This document shows, piece by piece, positions 45,607 to 56,465 of a DNA stretch of 64,000 nt. Both the position numbers and the translations under genes were made by a program. Position 1 is the first letter of the stretch. Every line of letters begins with the position of its first letter. The DNA is from Albula goreensis (lineage: Eukaryota; Chordata; Actinopteri; Albuliformes; Albulidae), in the NCBI GenBank assembly GCA_022829145.1, contig CM040755.1, positions 11,293,563 to 11,357,562 of the forward strand. The letters run 5' to 3'. The notes below the pieces were generated by a model. That model saw only the letters and a program-made list of their open reading frames with translations. It did no database searches and had not been told where the DNA came from.

Positions 45607-46227
45607 TTGTTAATGGTCTTCCAGTATAGCTTCATGTGGCCTTATATGTCTGTTATATATAAATAGTGATCTCTTTATTTCCTGCATAAATTTGATAATG
45701 CAAAAGAGCATATCTAAAGTATTAAACAATGTACAAAACAACATATTGATTAACTCCTTTCACATCCACCTTTTAAAAGATATAAAAATGAATTATCTAT
45801 CATTAAATATAAACTTTAGTAATTGTTCCCCTTTATACTCTGTGTGATGACTCGTTGGTGAATCTTTCTGATCACAGCAGCAGATACATAAGGGTCAGTA
45901 AATGGCCATCCTTAGTGTGAGACATGCCCACAGGTTAAACCCCCTTTCTGGAGACAGCAGCAAGTTTCATGTTGTTTTTGGTGAAAGGGGATTTACAGAC
46001 ATAATTTGGAGAGAAAAACCAAAACTTTGTTTTTTGTTTTGAATCTCTGTACATAACTAAGGACTGGCTTTGACTGGGTATGACCATAATGGGAAGGCCA
46101 TTGCTCATGGTCATTGCCATATATTTAATTTTTAATATCCAAAGACAGGTTTAGGTATACCCCTGAAATTTCTCACTCTTCAACTCAATTCAGGCAAAAA
46201 AACATTCTGATTCTGCAAATCATCGTC

Positions 46228-46233
46228 TTTATT
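46228..46233 (-). terminator. nmb: Likely nmb polyadenylation signal
   Basis: TTTATT on the plus strand gives AATAAA on the minus strand, about 290 nt past the nmb stop codon. This implies a 3' UTR of about 46210-46520. A second AATAAA falls inside the last coding codons (near 46531) and is too early to be useful. Confidence 0.55.
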
Positions 46234-46520
46234 GGATTAAAAAATAAATGGCATGGTAATGCAACACAAATTTAATATGATGTACATATTTTTGCTGTTT
46301 TTTTCGCATTTAGCATTTGATATGAACAATAATACATTAGCTAACTTTAACATAAATAATGTTACAATCATTTCTTTCCAAAAGACAATTTTCAAGACCT
46401 GTCACCAAGTTGTATATGTAAACCTTTGTAGAGTTATCTTGTGTGAGTCATTAATCTTGTGCTGAAAGTGAATGCTTTGCTTAGGTTAGCTAAAGTGAAC
46501 CATCTCTAATAGTGCTATGA

Positions 46521-47729
46521 TCATTTTCTTTTATTTCCAATGTAGTTTTCCAAAATCTTCATCAGGAAACCTGTTTCCTATAACATAAGAAGAACACTGT
46601 CAGGCTGGAAAGGTGAGAAGCATATCCTTGAAAATGATGAAATAACCTGTGGTCAGTCACATGAGGGGTATCCATATTTCTTTAGCTTGTCCAACAGACA
46701 GAGCAATTACTACGTAGGCTTAAATCAAAGAAAATCTAAAACATTGTATATGCGGAGATATCCTTCCAAAACTGTCATCCTGAAAGTACACGGATTCTAA
46801 GAATTATTTACATATATATTACATATTTAGCTGAAGCTAAGCACATTTAGTACGTTTATAAATAAATATAGAAAAGTGGCATATATTGCATTTTTTTCGT
46901 TGCCCATATCAGGTATGTGTGAATTATGTTCTATTTCATTTTTTTCCCACTCAAACTACCAATATAGTTTTAACAAACTTGAAATCACGTTCCCTCTTTT
47001 TTTTTCAGACAATTTTTAAGACATGTTCAATGACTTACTTGATCGTCTAAGTCTTGTTTCCTCCGAGCGTCTTGTAGCTGAGTCTGCAGTGCGAGTTTCA
47101 GCACCTCTTGCGTGATCAGCTCCCTCAAATCCTGAGCCCGCGGATCTGGATTCAGAGCGACTTCGATTGCGCTCAAAGAGGGCTCGTCGGGAGACGCCAG
47201 CAATGCATTATCCACGACGCTCTTCTTGCCCATGAAGTGCCCTTTTACGATCAAAGAGAGGAAAACAGAAAACCAATGATGATAATTCGCCATTAACAGG
47301 GGGATAGTGGAGCATGATGAGTCTGCCTTTCTTTTTGTTACAGGTTTGATAAAAATCCATTGTAAATGTACACAAGCTTCGGTCTGGAAGCATGTCCATG
47401 TTTTCTAATCAGTTTATTATTGAAATTATAATCCTCAATTACACATAGCATGTTACTGAATATTTACTTTCAAGAGAAACAGGTAACTTATTAAAGACAA
47501 GTAGTGACGGACAAGATGACATACGCGACCCAGCAATACTACAGCAAATTAAAAGTGCCATACCTGTAGCCCATAAATTCCCCCGCGGATTTACTTTGAT
47601 CTTTGCTACTTTATTTCTAAGTTCGGTCAGGTCGAGACTGACTGAAGAGGTCTTGGAAATGTAAGAGAAAAGCAGAAGGTATGTTAGGAGCCCCAACTTG
47701 CAGATATTGCTCCAGGTAACACTGGCCAT
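46521..47729 (-). CDS. nmb: Neuromedin B precursor (bombesin-family neuropeptide), 3 exons
   Basis: Coding exons (minus): 47564-47729, 47039-47241 and 46521-46577; 141 aa. A secreted precursor: a hydrophobic signal peptide spans about residues 1-25 (LGLLTYLLLF). After Arg49 comes the decapeptide GNLWATGHFM (50-59), identical to mammalian neuromedin B. Gly60 is the amide donor and Lys61-Lys62 the processing site. The mature amidated peptide acts on the G-protein-coupled receptor NMBR. The hormone is split by intron 1 inside the codon for Gly56. The last exon encodes only 18 residues (ETGFLMKILENYIGNKRK), recalling the short basic end of mammalian precursors. The ATG at 47729 was chosen because upstream in-frame codons contain no ATG (the open frame extends 15 codons further only from a GTG). 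The C-terminal propeptide is poorly conserved in this family. Confidence 0.95.
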
Positions 47730-47883
47730 TTCCCCAGAAAATATGACCAAGATGAAGTACTTCGGAACTGCCACTTCGCTTCCCCTTACGGATACTTCTG
47801 GAGCACTCAGTGCAGGAGAGTTAATTGATGGTTCTGCTGCTTCGTCCTTGTCTGTCTCAAGCTCTTGCGTTCACGCTCCCTCA

Positions 47884-47889
47884 TTTATA
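47884..47889 (-). promoter_or_regulatory. nmb: nmb TATA box
   Basis: CATATAAATG on the minus strand gives TATAAA 155 bp upstream of the nmb ATG. Transcription would begin near 47855, with a 5' UTR of about 125 nt and no intron needed. A TATA promoter fits a regulated neuropeptide gene. Confidence 0.6.
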
Positions 47890-47899
47890 TGATACCGGT

Positions 47900-50800
47900 T
47901 GGGTGGGCTCTGCTTCGGATTGACAGGCACTCACTTTTTTACGCACAGTCGATAGGTGACTCTACGCGAAGCCAAACAATATCCCTTACGACAGTTCCCT
48001 GCCATGGACGTATCTATTAATCAGAATAAGAGTGTATTTTAACAAAGAATATGCTCTCGGTAAACATTCCTAAACCAGAATTATTTGCATTGTAAGGTCA
48101 AAACAAATTAAAATAAAGCAAGTCAGGGAAAAAAGGACGTCAATACAATTACTGTAAAACATGATATTGAGGTGGTTATACTGCATTTTCAGATCAAATA
48201 TTGACAGTGAACATAGCCAAATCACGGACTTAATGCTCACAGTAAGCATTAATATGGTCAATCCAGTTCAGGAACAGTTAAATACGTATGAAAGGGTTCT
48301 CCCAATTGTCAGACCAGTTGCGCAAAGCCAACTGACATTTGTCCACATTCAATTTAAGAAATGCGCTTAGGTATGTAGTGTACTTTGACACATGCTGTTT
48401 TTGAAATGATACTATTTGCTCCTGAATATTAACTTGACTTTCTAATAGATTGTAGGTTATTACAGTCATTTACACAGAGAAGTGCATACACGCATGGAGT
48501 ATAGGCAGGCATCGTGCTTGTGATCATACACTGGATATGAATAATCGCATTAGTACGCTTACTCGGATTTAAAATATACCACTTTGTCTTTCTTGTTAAA
48601 ACAATTATTTTGAAAAAAAAAAAAACAAACAAACAAAAAAACCTTACAACACACTTAACTTGCGGTATATTGCTGATTATGGTAGCCTGTGTATGGGTGT
48701 CTGTCACAATAATTATTTCTGCAAATCGTTGTGACTTTCTTCTCATTCATGCGTGAATTCACGCGTCTGTCATTTAGTCTATATGGTGCAAATGCATTCC
48801 GAAGCAGACAGATGATGAATCGCTCTTCGGGAAACCACAGCTGTTTGCGCTTTGAATGCGTAAAAGGCCAAGCAAGGAGTGAGCCGCTGTGTAAGAAGAC
48901 ATCTGAGGAAAGGGCATGAGTCTAATATCCATCAGTCGTGTGGTGGGGTGGTGGGGTGGTGGGGTCGCTCCAGGCAAGTGTTGTTGCTGATAACGGGACA
49001 CATTTGCACCTGCCGTCTTTTGTATTGACTTCAGACTTCCTGTCCCATCATCCCCTAGGGTTACACTTGTGAATAAGGTGGCATTTCACCAGTTGTGGCA
49101 CAGTCATACTTCACTCCCCTTTAATTAGCAGCCCCATCCAACGTCGGGTGAACCATAGGTGGGCCTGAGGGTCTGTGACCACACCTGCATGACATTCTGT
49201 GGGTAACAATGAGAAAAGGTTAAGTGAAAATATGGATGGATTTTGATTAATTTAATTTAAAAAATACTTCTTCATGAATAACTATAAAGTAATCACATTT
49301 TAGGGTTGCTATAACAACAGACAAATGTGGCAGACGTTTGCACTCTACCAAGCTCAAGTCTAGTTGATTTGAGAGAAAGTGAAAACATACTAATTTTCTT
49401 TATACAATTAGACTGTTTATCAGAGTCACCTTGTCACCCATCATCTTCTTCAGACCAAGGTGCAAAAGTTCAGCAAGGTAGGTGTGCATTTCTACTGACC
49501 CAGTCCTGACCTTTTCTACTTGAATTCAAACCACTTTAATTCATGCCACCATATACATCCTGCTGCAAAATGCCAGTTATTCAAATCGTCCACATGTTTG
49601 TAGGGGGCTCTATGGTGGCTTGAGAAGCACAGGTTACTGCTCCATTAGTTCCTCTAAAGAATGCCTCAAGCATATACGTGTGGCTTTTAGAGGGTAAAAA
49701 TATTGTTGAGCGCATCAGAGAAGTATGTTGTATAGAGACACCAGGATCTTTGAAGAACAAATTGAGTACAGAGATCATTTTCTGCAGCCATTTAAATCTG
49801 TGCATGTTCGTCATCTTTTTATCGTCATGTATTATAGGTTGGTGCGTTTCTGTAATGCAAGCCTAATTGTAATGTTTTCCATTTACAGAGTACCATTTTT
49901 ACTGGAACAAACTGAGGAACTAACATGGGCCAGTTAGCCTTTTCTTATCCTTTTTGCAATGCCAGGAGGAAACATAAAGGCACAATATGGGTTGAAATCA
50001 GTTGTTCCCATTACACTCAAAGTCTGGAAGGCCTGCAGGGCCTAGGGCAGTGGTCGCCTTGTCTACCACCACTTCACTCATCCCATGGTTGAACCGTAGT
50101 GTGCTTTTCCTTCACCAGGCCTACCACGTAAGATAGATCACAGTGCTCTGTAGAGCAGAGACGAATGGACACATCTTGTGCATGGTAGATGTTCACATTA
50201 CCCAGTCTGATGAAGGCTGCCAGAAGGCTGTGCTCCCAGTCTTTCCAGAAAGGTTTTGTGGTGAGCTGATTTTATGTTCTTTGTTGATCTGCTTTCTTGG
50301 ATTCCTGTTGTATTTTCCCCTTTAAAGTAGGCACTCTCCTGTTCTGTGACTTTTGCATTTGAGTCTTACGCCATCATTAGTCAGCAAAGTGGCCACAGCT
50401 TGGAACACATTACACTATTTGGTTGTGTTGGAGCCACAGAGGCTTGCTACAGCCATTTTACATAGCCAGAAAGTTCCTAGTTCCTAGTTGATCTCAGTCA
50501 GCTGTGACAACAAGAGGTCACTTTAGATCAGTTAAATCGATGGGAGACATTTTCTTTTTACATCAACACTACATTTGTGTCAGTGCAAGAAGCACACGTG
50601 GCTTTTCCCAAAATGGCCAAAAAACTGGGTATATCATATGAATTAGTTTCATTCCTGGTGTAAAAACATAGTGCATGTACACTGTTTTGCTGCTCATGTT
50701 TAATTTTAACAGAATGGAAAATGAGGGCAGACTTGTTTGAAACTTAGAAATTTGAGCAATTTTTTTTTTTTTAAGTCAAACTCTAATGGTTCTTATAAAA

Positions 50801-51740
50801 TAGAGGTAGACTGAATAGAGGTGCCTTATTGGTAGACTGTATTGTGTAGTCCTGAAATGTGACTGGTTGCCAAAGGCAAGCTCTTCCTTTCACAGTTTCA
50901 GGTTGTCTGATGTTAGCTGGTGCAGACATGCTATCTGATAGTCTTAAATTTGCCTGCAATCCAACAAAGCCAATTTACCAATGATCAACAAGGGGTTAGA
51001 ATTTAAGACTCCACAAATTCAGACAGAATCATTTCCAAAGACAACGGTACAAACCAATTTAAAAAAACTAATAATATTTTTCAGGGTGGAAAAAGAGTCC
51101 TTCTGGTATGTTCTTCTGGGCCACGTTATTGATTCTAATTAACGGTTGCTTTGGATACAGTTCTCCTGGGAAGGCTCACTCCAGTCAAAGCCAGAGCAGT
51201 CCACAGTGCTGTTAAATTAAAGTAAAGCCAGTCCAAAAACAAACACAAGACCACATTCCCATACAGACATACTACAGAGACTTACCTGGTAGTGAGATTC
51301 AGGCTTGCTTTAACCTTTACATATTAAAAAAAATCCTCCTTCAACTCTGTGGTTTATCTTATTGAAGGTCTCTGATACTTTCCACCTGTTGAAATATTAA
51401 TGTGAAAAATCTTCCTCTGTAGGCTGATTTATCTTTATTACCATCCCTGTGGGTTAAACTGTGCAGTACATTTTGGCTTTATCATAACAGTAGACCTGTT
51501 TTAAACCATGAGAAATTTTACCAACAGTCCATGACCAATCACCCTAAAACCTACTTCAGCCAATGCATTGGCTTAATCTATCACTCACCTGCACTCTCAC
51601 TTTCACTCTCTCAAAGCCACACATATTGCATGCCATCCAAAAGGGAAAGCCCAAAGATTTTTGGCATTTTTGTTTGGGGAAAAACCATCTTCATTAATGA
51701 AGTATGTTAATGCTCCTCTTGACAAAATACAACTTTCATC
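47900..51740. other. Intergenic region between nmb and sec11a
   Basis: Upstream flank of nmb and downstream flank of sec11a, which lie in tandem on the minus strand. It holds a G-rich 8-bp repeat (TGGTGGGG x3, about 48941-48965) and short homopolymers such as poly(A) near 48612 and poly(T) near 50760. No gene or intact transposon was recognised. Any nmb enhancers are likely here or in the previous gap. Confidence 0.45.
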
Positions 51741-51746
51741 ATCCCT

Positions 51747-51752
51747 TTTATT
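51747..51752 (-). terminator. sec11a: Candidate sec11a polyadenylation signal
   Basis: AATAAA on the minus strand about 760 nt past the sec11a stop. It was picked as a canonical hexamer; variant signals nearer the stop cannot be excluded. Confidence 0.35.
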
Positions 51753-52515
51753 GCATTAAAAAAACAATGATATTTTTCTTGTTCACAGTTATTTTAATAT
51801 CTCACCCAGGTAACATGGAATCTCATTCCAACAAAATCATGTTTTCTTGGAAAAACAGAAAAGCTGCTGAACACATTAAATATGCTGTTGCATAAGTCCC
51901 CTGTTATTTATATTGGAGGAATATGCCCCCGTACAAAAATTGTGTTGAGGGTTTTTAAGCAACACAGAACATGGTGTGATTTAAAAGGATTCACAGCATA
52001 ATATACAACACCTTCCAAAGCGGATGTAGGCAGCTGACCGTAAACATGTGCTGTCCAGGATATTCTTCTGTCAGTGTTTTCTTCTGAAGAACTGTACAGC
52101 TCAAATGATTTTTTTTTGTTTTTACATAAAAAAGTCACATTTTAAGGCATTAATAATTACCTGACATTCCATCTGCCTATCCACATATTCTTAAAAGAGC
52201 TTTGAAAATCTTAAGAGCAAAAAAAAAAAAAAAAAGAGGAAAGAATCAAATCACGTAAAATAATTTCAACATAACCAGCAGATGCATTACAAATTACATA
52301 ACCCTTTTTAATAATGTTAACTATCCTGTTGGAAGTCCTGTACCCTCATGAAGAGACTTTTTTCAGCCAGGCGTGTGTGCCACACATCATTGCCTGGTAA
52401 TAAGAATAAGATAATTACTTCCTCGTCTTACTCAGAGGCAGGGGGAGGATCTGTGCTAACGAGTCATTGTTGAAGCCGGGTAGAACGTGCAACATATCCA
52501 GGAGCAGGACAGCTG

Positions 52516-55144
52516 TCACTCTCGATGAACCAGCACAAACAGACCCAACAGGAACAGAACAGCATACTGCATAAAAAAGAAAAAAACAGAAAAGGACCGG
52601 TTGTGAAAAGAAAAAAAAGATGAAGAAGGAAATGCCTTGAACTCTGTATATTCATAAAACCCCATTTAGATTACTAAGTATAAAAGCTTACCTTGAATTT
52701 TGGGTAGTCGTTCATAAGAATTGTTACAATTCCAATGTATGGCACAAACCTAGGGAACAGTTGTTAAGTTATTATCTAAGATGCTACCCCAGCCAGTATA
52801 GCGCTTCAGGTAAACCTACCAGAATTTTCAGCAATTCCACTACATATAATGGTACACTAATTGTAATTCTATTCAACAGTCTAATATGCTGTCACATGTC
52901 AATGTCAAAATGTATTCAGGAATCCTGCATCATTCACATTCAACTTCCACTTCATTCTACCAATTAGCACAATGAATCAACCAGCTGAAGATGACTTTAT
53001 TGCCCCAAATGTAAAAAGTGCATGACAGTTTGTGTTAATTATATAAGAGTGGAACCAGGCAGGTAGAGCCGGTGCAAGTGTGTGGCTTACCCTCTGGCCC
53101 TGCCCACCACATCCTTCTTCTCCAGCCAGTGCTGCCCCTGCTTGTACAGTCCCCGGTCATCCACCGCGTTATTGTCACCCTTGGTCAAGAACTTAATGTC
53201 GCCATTTTCTCTGAGAAAGATGAGAATTTTCATCTGATTTTATTAAATATATTGTTACTCACATAGATCACTGTCCTACTTCTGATTCCTGGTGCATGTT
53301 GGGAGGTTCAGTAAACCCAGACAGAGTAAAAAACTGCTCTGCACTGACTCTTCTACATTGGTCTTGTTTGCATTGTTTAATATTAATACAATATAATAAT
53401 GACATTAACAACAGCTGGAGGAAAGCACTTTATTGGGTAATGTTGCTCCTCCTTATGGATTATCAATGCGTTCATTTTAGCACATAACAAAAATTATACT
53501 ATATTATAGGTAAGAATACCAAAACATAGTCTATAATGAATGTGTATAACTGGAAAACTACTTTATCAAAATGCTTACTCACAAAAGCAAGTGAAGGATG
53601 ACGGATTTTACTTACTTCTCATGAACCTTAAGGACTCTGTGCACAATTGGGATCTCTCTCCCTTCTATTCTGAAGACCACAATCTCTCCAACTCTGATAG
53701 GATCTTCCACTCTGTTAGTCAGGAAGAGGAGGTCTCCCCGATGGAAAGCCGGCTCCATACTCCCACTGTAATCAATGATGGAAAGGGCCTTCAGAATCAG
53801 CCAAACGGCTCCAGAGGCAGAGGGGCAACAAGGCTTTATGGGGCCCACTGTGGGTGAAGCTACAGTGAGAGGTCACTCACTGAATCATAAGAAGCCCCCA
53901 AAGACTTTTATCAAAAGTACAAAAACTGTATGACTGGTGAAAACTAAGTGTCAATAATGGCACAATAGCTCTATCTACACTGGGGTTTATGAAGCTTCAC
54001 CTTCTAATAACAAGCTGAAGGCTACATTCAAATGCCGAAAGTTTTTATATTTTCTCACCTTGCTTACTTTCTGTGTCACGAGGAAAGATATGAAAGAAGG
54101 AATGGAGACAAGGAACAGGTTCTCTTGAGAATTCAAACTTCCTCAAGTCACTCCTCAAGTGTAATTTAGAGACTACATTATTTGAGTGACAACCTCCAGC
54201 ACATAATGTGCCCCGTTCTACTAACCATGGTCTTCAATAAAGATCACTTTTAAAGAAACATTACTGTATTTGACAAAATGTAAATGCTGGGCTCCGTTTG
54301 ACGAAAAGCCTACACCAGCACCAAGCTTTTTTGAATAAAGCTGGACAACCATGTTGCCTGATGAAGGTTTAGGGACCGGTTCTGAACGCAGCGCAACTAT
54401 TGTATAATTGTACTGGTATTTTTAGTAATGAATCACATGCTCACCTCAGAACGACTACAATTGGACTCTCGCTTCCAGTCACAACCATTAAGCCCTTCCA
54501 GATCATCAAGGCCGACGAAACTATCATTCCAAAGTTTAGCACCTGATAATACAGCTGAAAAACCAACAGACCATTAATAGATATATTCCTTATTTTGATA
54601 ATGTTAGTAGCTAACTACAATTTTAATCTTTAAAGTTAGCTACCTTCCATAAACTTAATAAAATGAATAACGGTAAATGCACCTTGCAAACTTGGAGCAG
54701 TTTTCTGGTTACGCCAGCTTTCTAAACAACTGCATAGGCTACATCTCTAAAGTGTGGATTTAGATTAAAATTTTGTTGTATAGCTAAAGAGAAAATAATG
54801 GCGTCTACCTCTGTTTTCTATAGAGACAACTAATAATGAATTTCAGCTGGCTAAGTAGCTTTGGCATTGCCTGTTAGTGTACTCACAGTGTAACAAACTT
54901 TGCTAGTGACATGTGTGCTTCAAATGCATTCGTAATGATACATTCGTTCAGTGATGCAATATAACCTATGGTCGTAAAACCGGAATCTTGCAGAAGATTA
55001 TCACACACAGATAGTGGAACCCATTGATCCAACTACTGGTTTAAACTCCACAAACTAACGTTAATCAGTCTTGTCAGCTAAAGAGAAACATACCTGGCGC
55101 TTATTCATCCGCCGAACGTCATCTAAGAAATCTAAAGACAGCAT
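52516..55144 (-). CDS. sec11a: Signal peptidase complex catalytic subunit SEC11A, 6 exons
   Basis: Coding exons (minus): 55094-55144, 54445-54554, 53616-53765, 53091-53210, 52692-52749 and 52516-52566; 179 aa, exactly the human length. Catalytic subunit of the endoplasmic reticulum signal peptidase, which removes signal sequences from nascent secretory proteins on the lumenal side. Visible: a short cytosolic N-terminus ([17 protein letters not shown]), one membrane segment (about 20-40), the catalytic serine in SGSMEP (Ser56), the catalytic histidine in IVHRVLK (His96), and the conserved GDNNAVDD box with Asp116, Asp121 and Asp122. The C-terminal hydrophobic segment ends in LVHRE. Conservation with human is very high, so it is certainly functional. 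SEC11C is the paralog; the [14 protein letters not shown] start favours SEC11A. Confidence 0.97.
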
Positions 55145-55246
55145 TTTCACGTATTGTATTTATAGAAAATGTTATACACTGTAAATAATAAACAATTAAA
55201 TAAAATGGTACTTAAATTAGATACCAAAATTAACTCAGTAGACCGA

Positions 55247-55270
55247 TTTCCGGTGTTCCGCCACCGGAAA
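55247..55270. promoter_or_regulatory. sec11a: Inverted pair of ETS motifs in the sec11a promoter
   Basis: TTTCCGGT (55247-55254) and ACCGGAAA (55263-55270) form an inverted pair with an 8-bp spacer, about 105-125 bp upstream of the sec11a ATG. CCGGAA is the ETS-factor core (GABPA/ELK type), common in TATA-less housekeeping promoters. No TATA box was seen. Confidence 0.6.
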
Positions 55271-56440
55271 CTCCGCATTCAAAAAGCTTTATTGATAAAA
55301 TCAAGAAATAACAGTCCGCGGTGGGACTAAATGTATCTTGGTAGCATGAACGTTTTCGATGGACCATTGGCATTGTTTGTGTGGGGGGAAATAGGCGTTT
55401 ACTTTGATTTACCGCTGTTGAAAGGATTACTGGAGAAGTTTTTTTTGTTTTAGGTCTGCTGTCAGATTAGCGTGCATTAATTCTAGTTTCTGACAACATT
55501 TTTCTCCCCACCACTTCCTCTCACCCTTTCTTTCTCCTCCTCCCCACTTCTTTCCCCTTCCTCTCTACACTTGACTTCATTGCAGACTGGGGATAGATTT
55601 TTTCACCTTGTCATGTTAAAAGATTTGGCCTATGAGCAAAAGTAGAATATAAACCATAGACTTCACTTGTTGGGGAGTTTGGGGTCTTCTGGTTATTTGA
55701 GGAAATACTCCATTTTGTTTCTTTATCTCAAGGTAAATAAAAAAATACACACATAAACACAAAGAAGTGAGAAATGAGTGAAGCTAAATTAAAAGCACAG
55801 TTCCATAAAATGGTGAGGGGAAAAATAAAATTCAAAGAAAACCCCTATAACACCTGCTGTTCAACCTTAAAAAATACCTTCCATTGTTTTTATTGATGTT
55901 TTGGCTCATGACTCACCAGAGCAGCAGAGTTATTTTAGCAGTTTTCCTGAGGGGAGAAGATTGACATCTGACTGAAGTCAAAGTTTTTAATTCTGTGCGT
56001 CAGGCTAATGTGGTTCTGCAGTGTGAAGTGCTCTGTGAATGCTCTTATCTGTGCAGTTCAGGGAATGGATTCATCAAACACCAACACATGCTGCAGCATG
56101 TATAGAGAATATTATGCAGATCATTTAATTATTCATATTTTTATTTTAGTTCCGAAACTGTTGAACAGGAAATCACAAATTTGCTGTATGTTTAAATATA
56201 CCATAAATGTCTGCACAATACAGAGATGGTAATGTCTTATACAATACAGTCATTTCTTAACATTACACAGGTGCTACTTCAACAGTTTCTGCATTACCCC
56301 TTTCACATCTGTGCCAGGTTCTCAACATTTTCCAAATATATCTTTTACATCTTGTAAACTCTCTATTTTTCTTTTATCCACAATTTATATACCCATTCCC
56401 TCTGTTTTACCACAGTTCAGTAGAATGAATTTTCCAGACA
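55271..56440. other. Intergenic region upstream of sec11a
   Basis: It contains a pyrimidine-rich tract (CTCC/TTCC runs, about 55500-55570) and otherwise AT-rich sequence. No exon was recognised. Confidence 0.45.
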
Positions 56441-56459
56441 AAAAATGCATTTGGAAGAG

Positions 56460-56465
56460 TTTATT
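56460..56465 (-). terminator. AATAAA overlapping the candidate gene's stop codon
   Basis: On the minus strand the sequence GAATAAAC contains both the in-frame TAA stop and AATAAA. If used, cleavage would occur about 15-25 nt later, leaving an extremely short 3' UTR. Confidence 0.4.

Larger units (their letters stand above)
35600..46209. other. Large intergenic region between tspan3 and nmb
   Basis: About 10.6 kb without a gene I can support. It holds microsatellites (39329-39355, 40757-40816, 42093-42151), a palindromic element at 41417-41526 and a LINE/SINE tail at 45520-45606. A GC-richer block at about 39420-39800 could be a conserved non-coding element. An isolated exon-like frame at 36233-36370 (plus) is described under findings. 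Remaining open frames are short and unbounded by splice sites. Confidence 0.5.

Noticed and set aside
47730-47774. Longer nmb N-terminus starting at a GTG
   Set aside because: There is no ATG upstream in frame. Starting at the ATG at 47729 gives a normal signal peptide.
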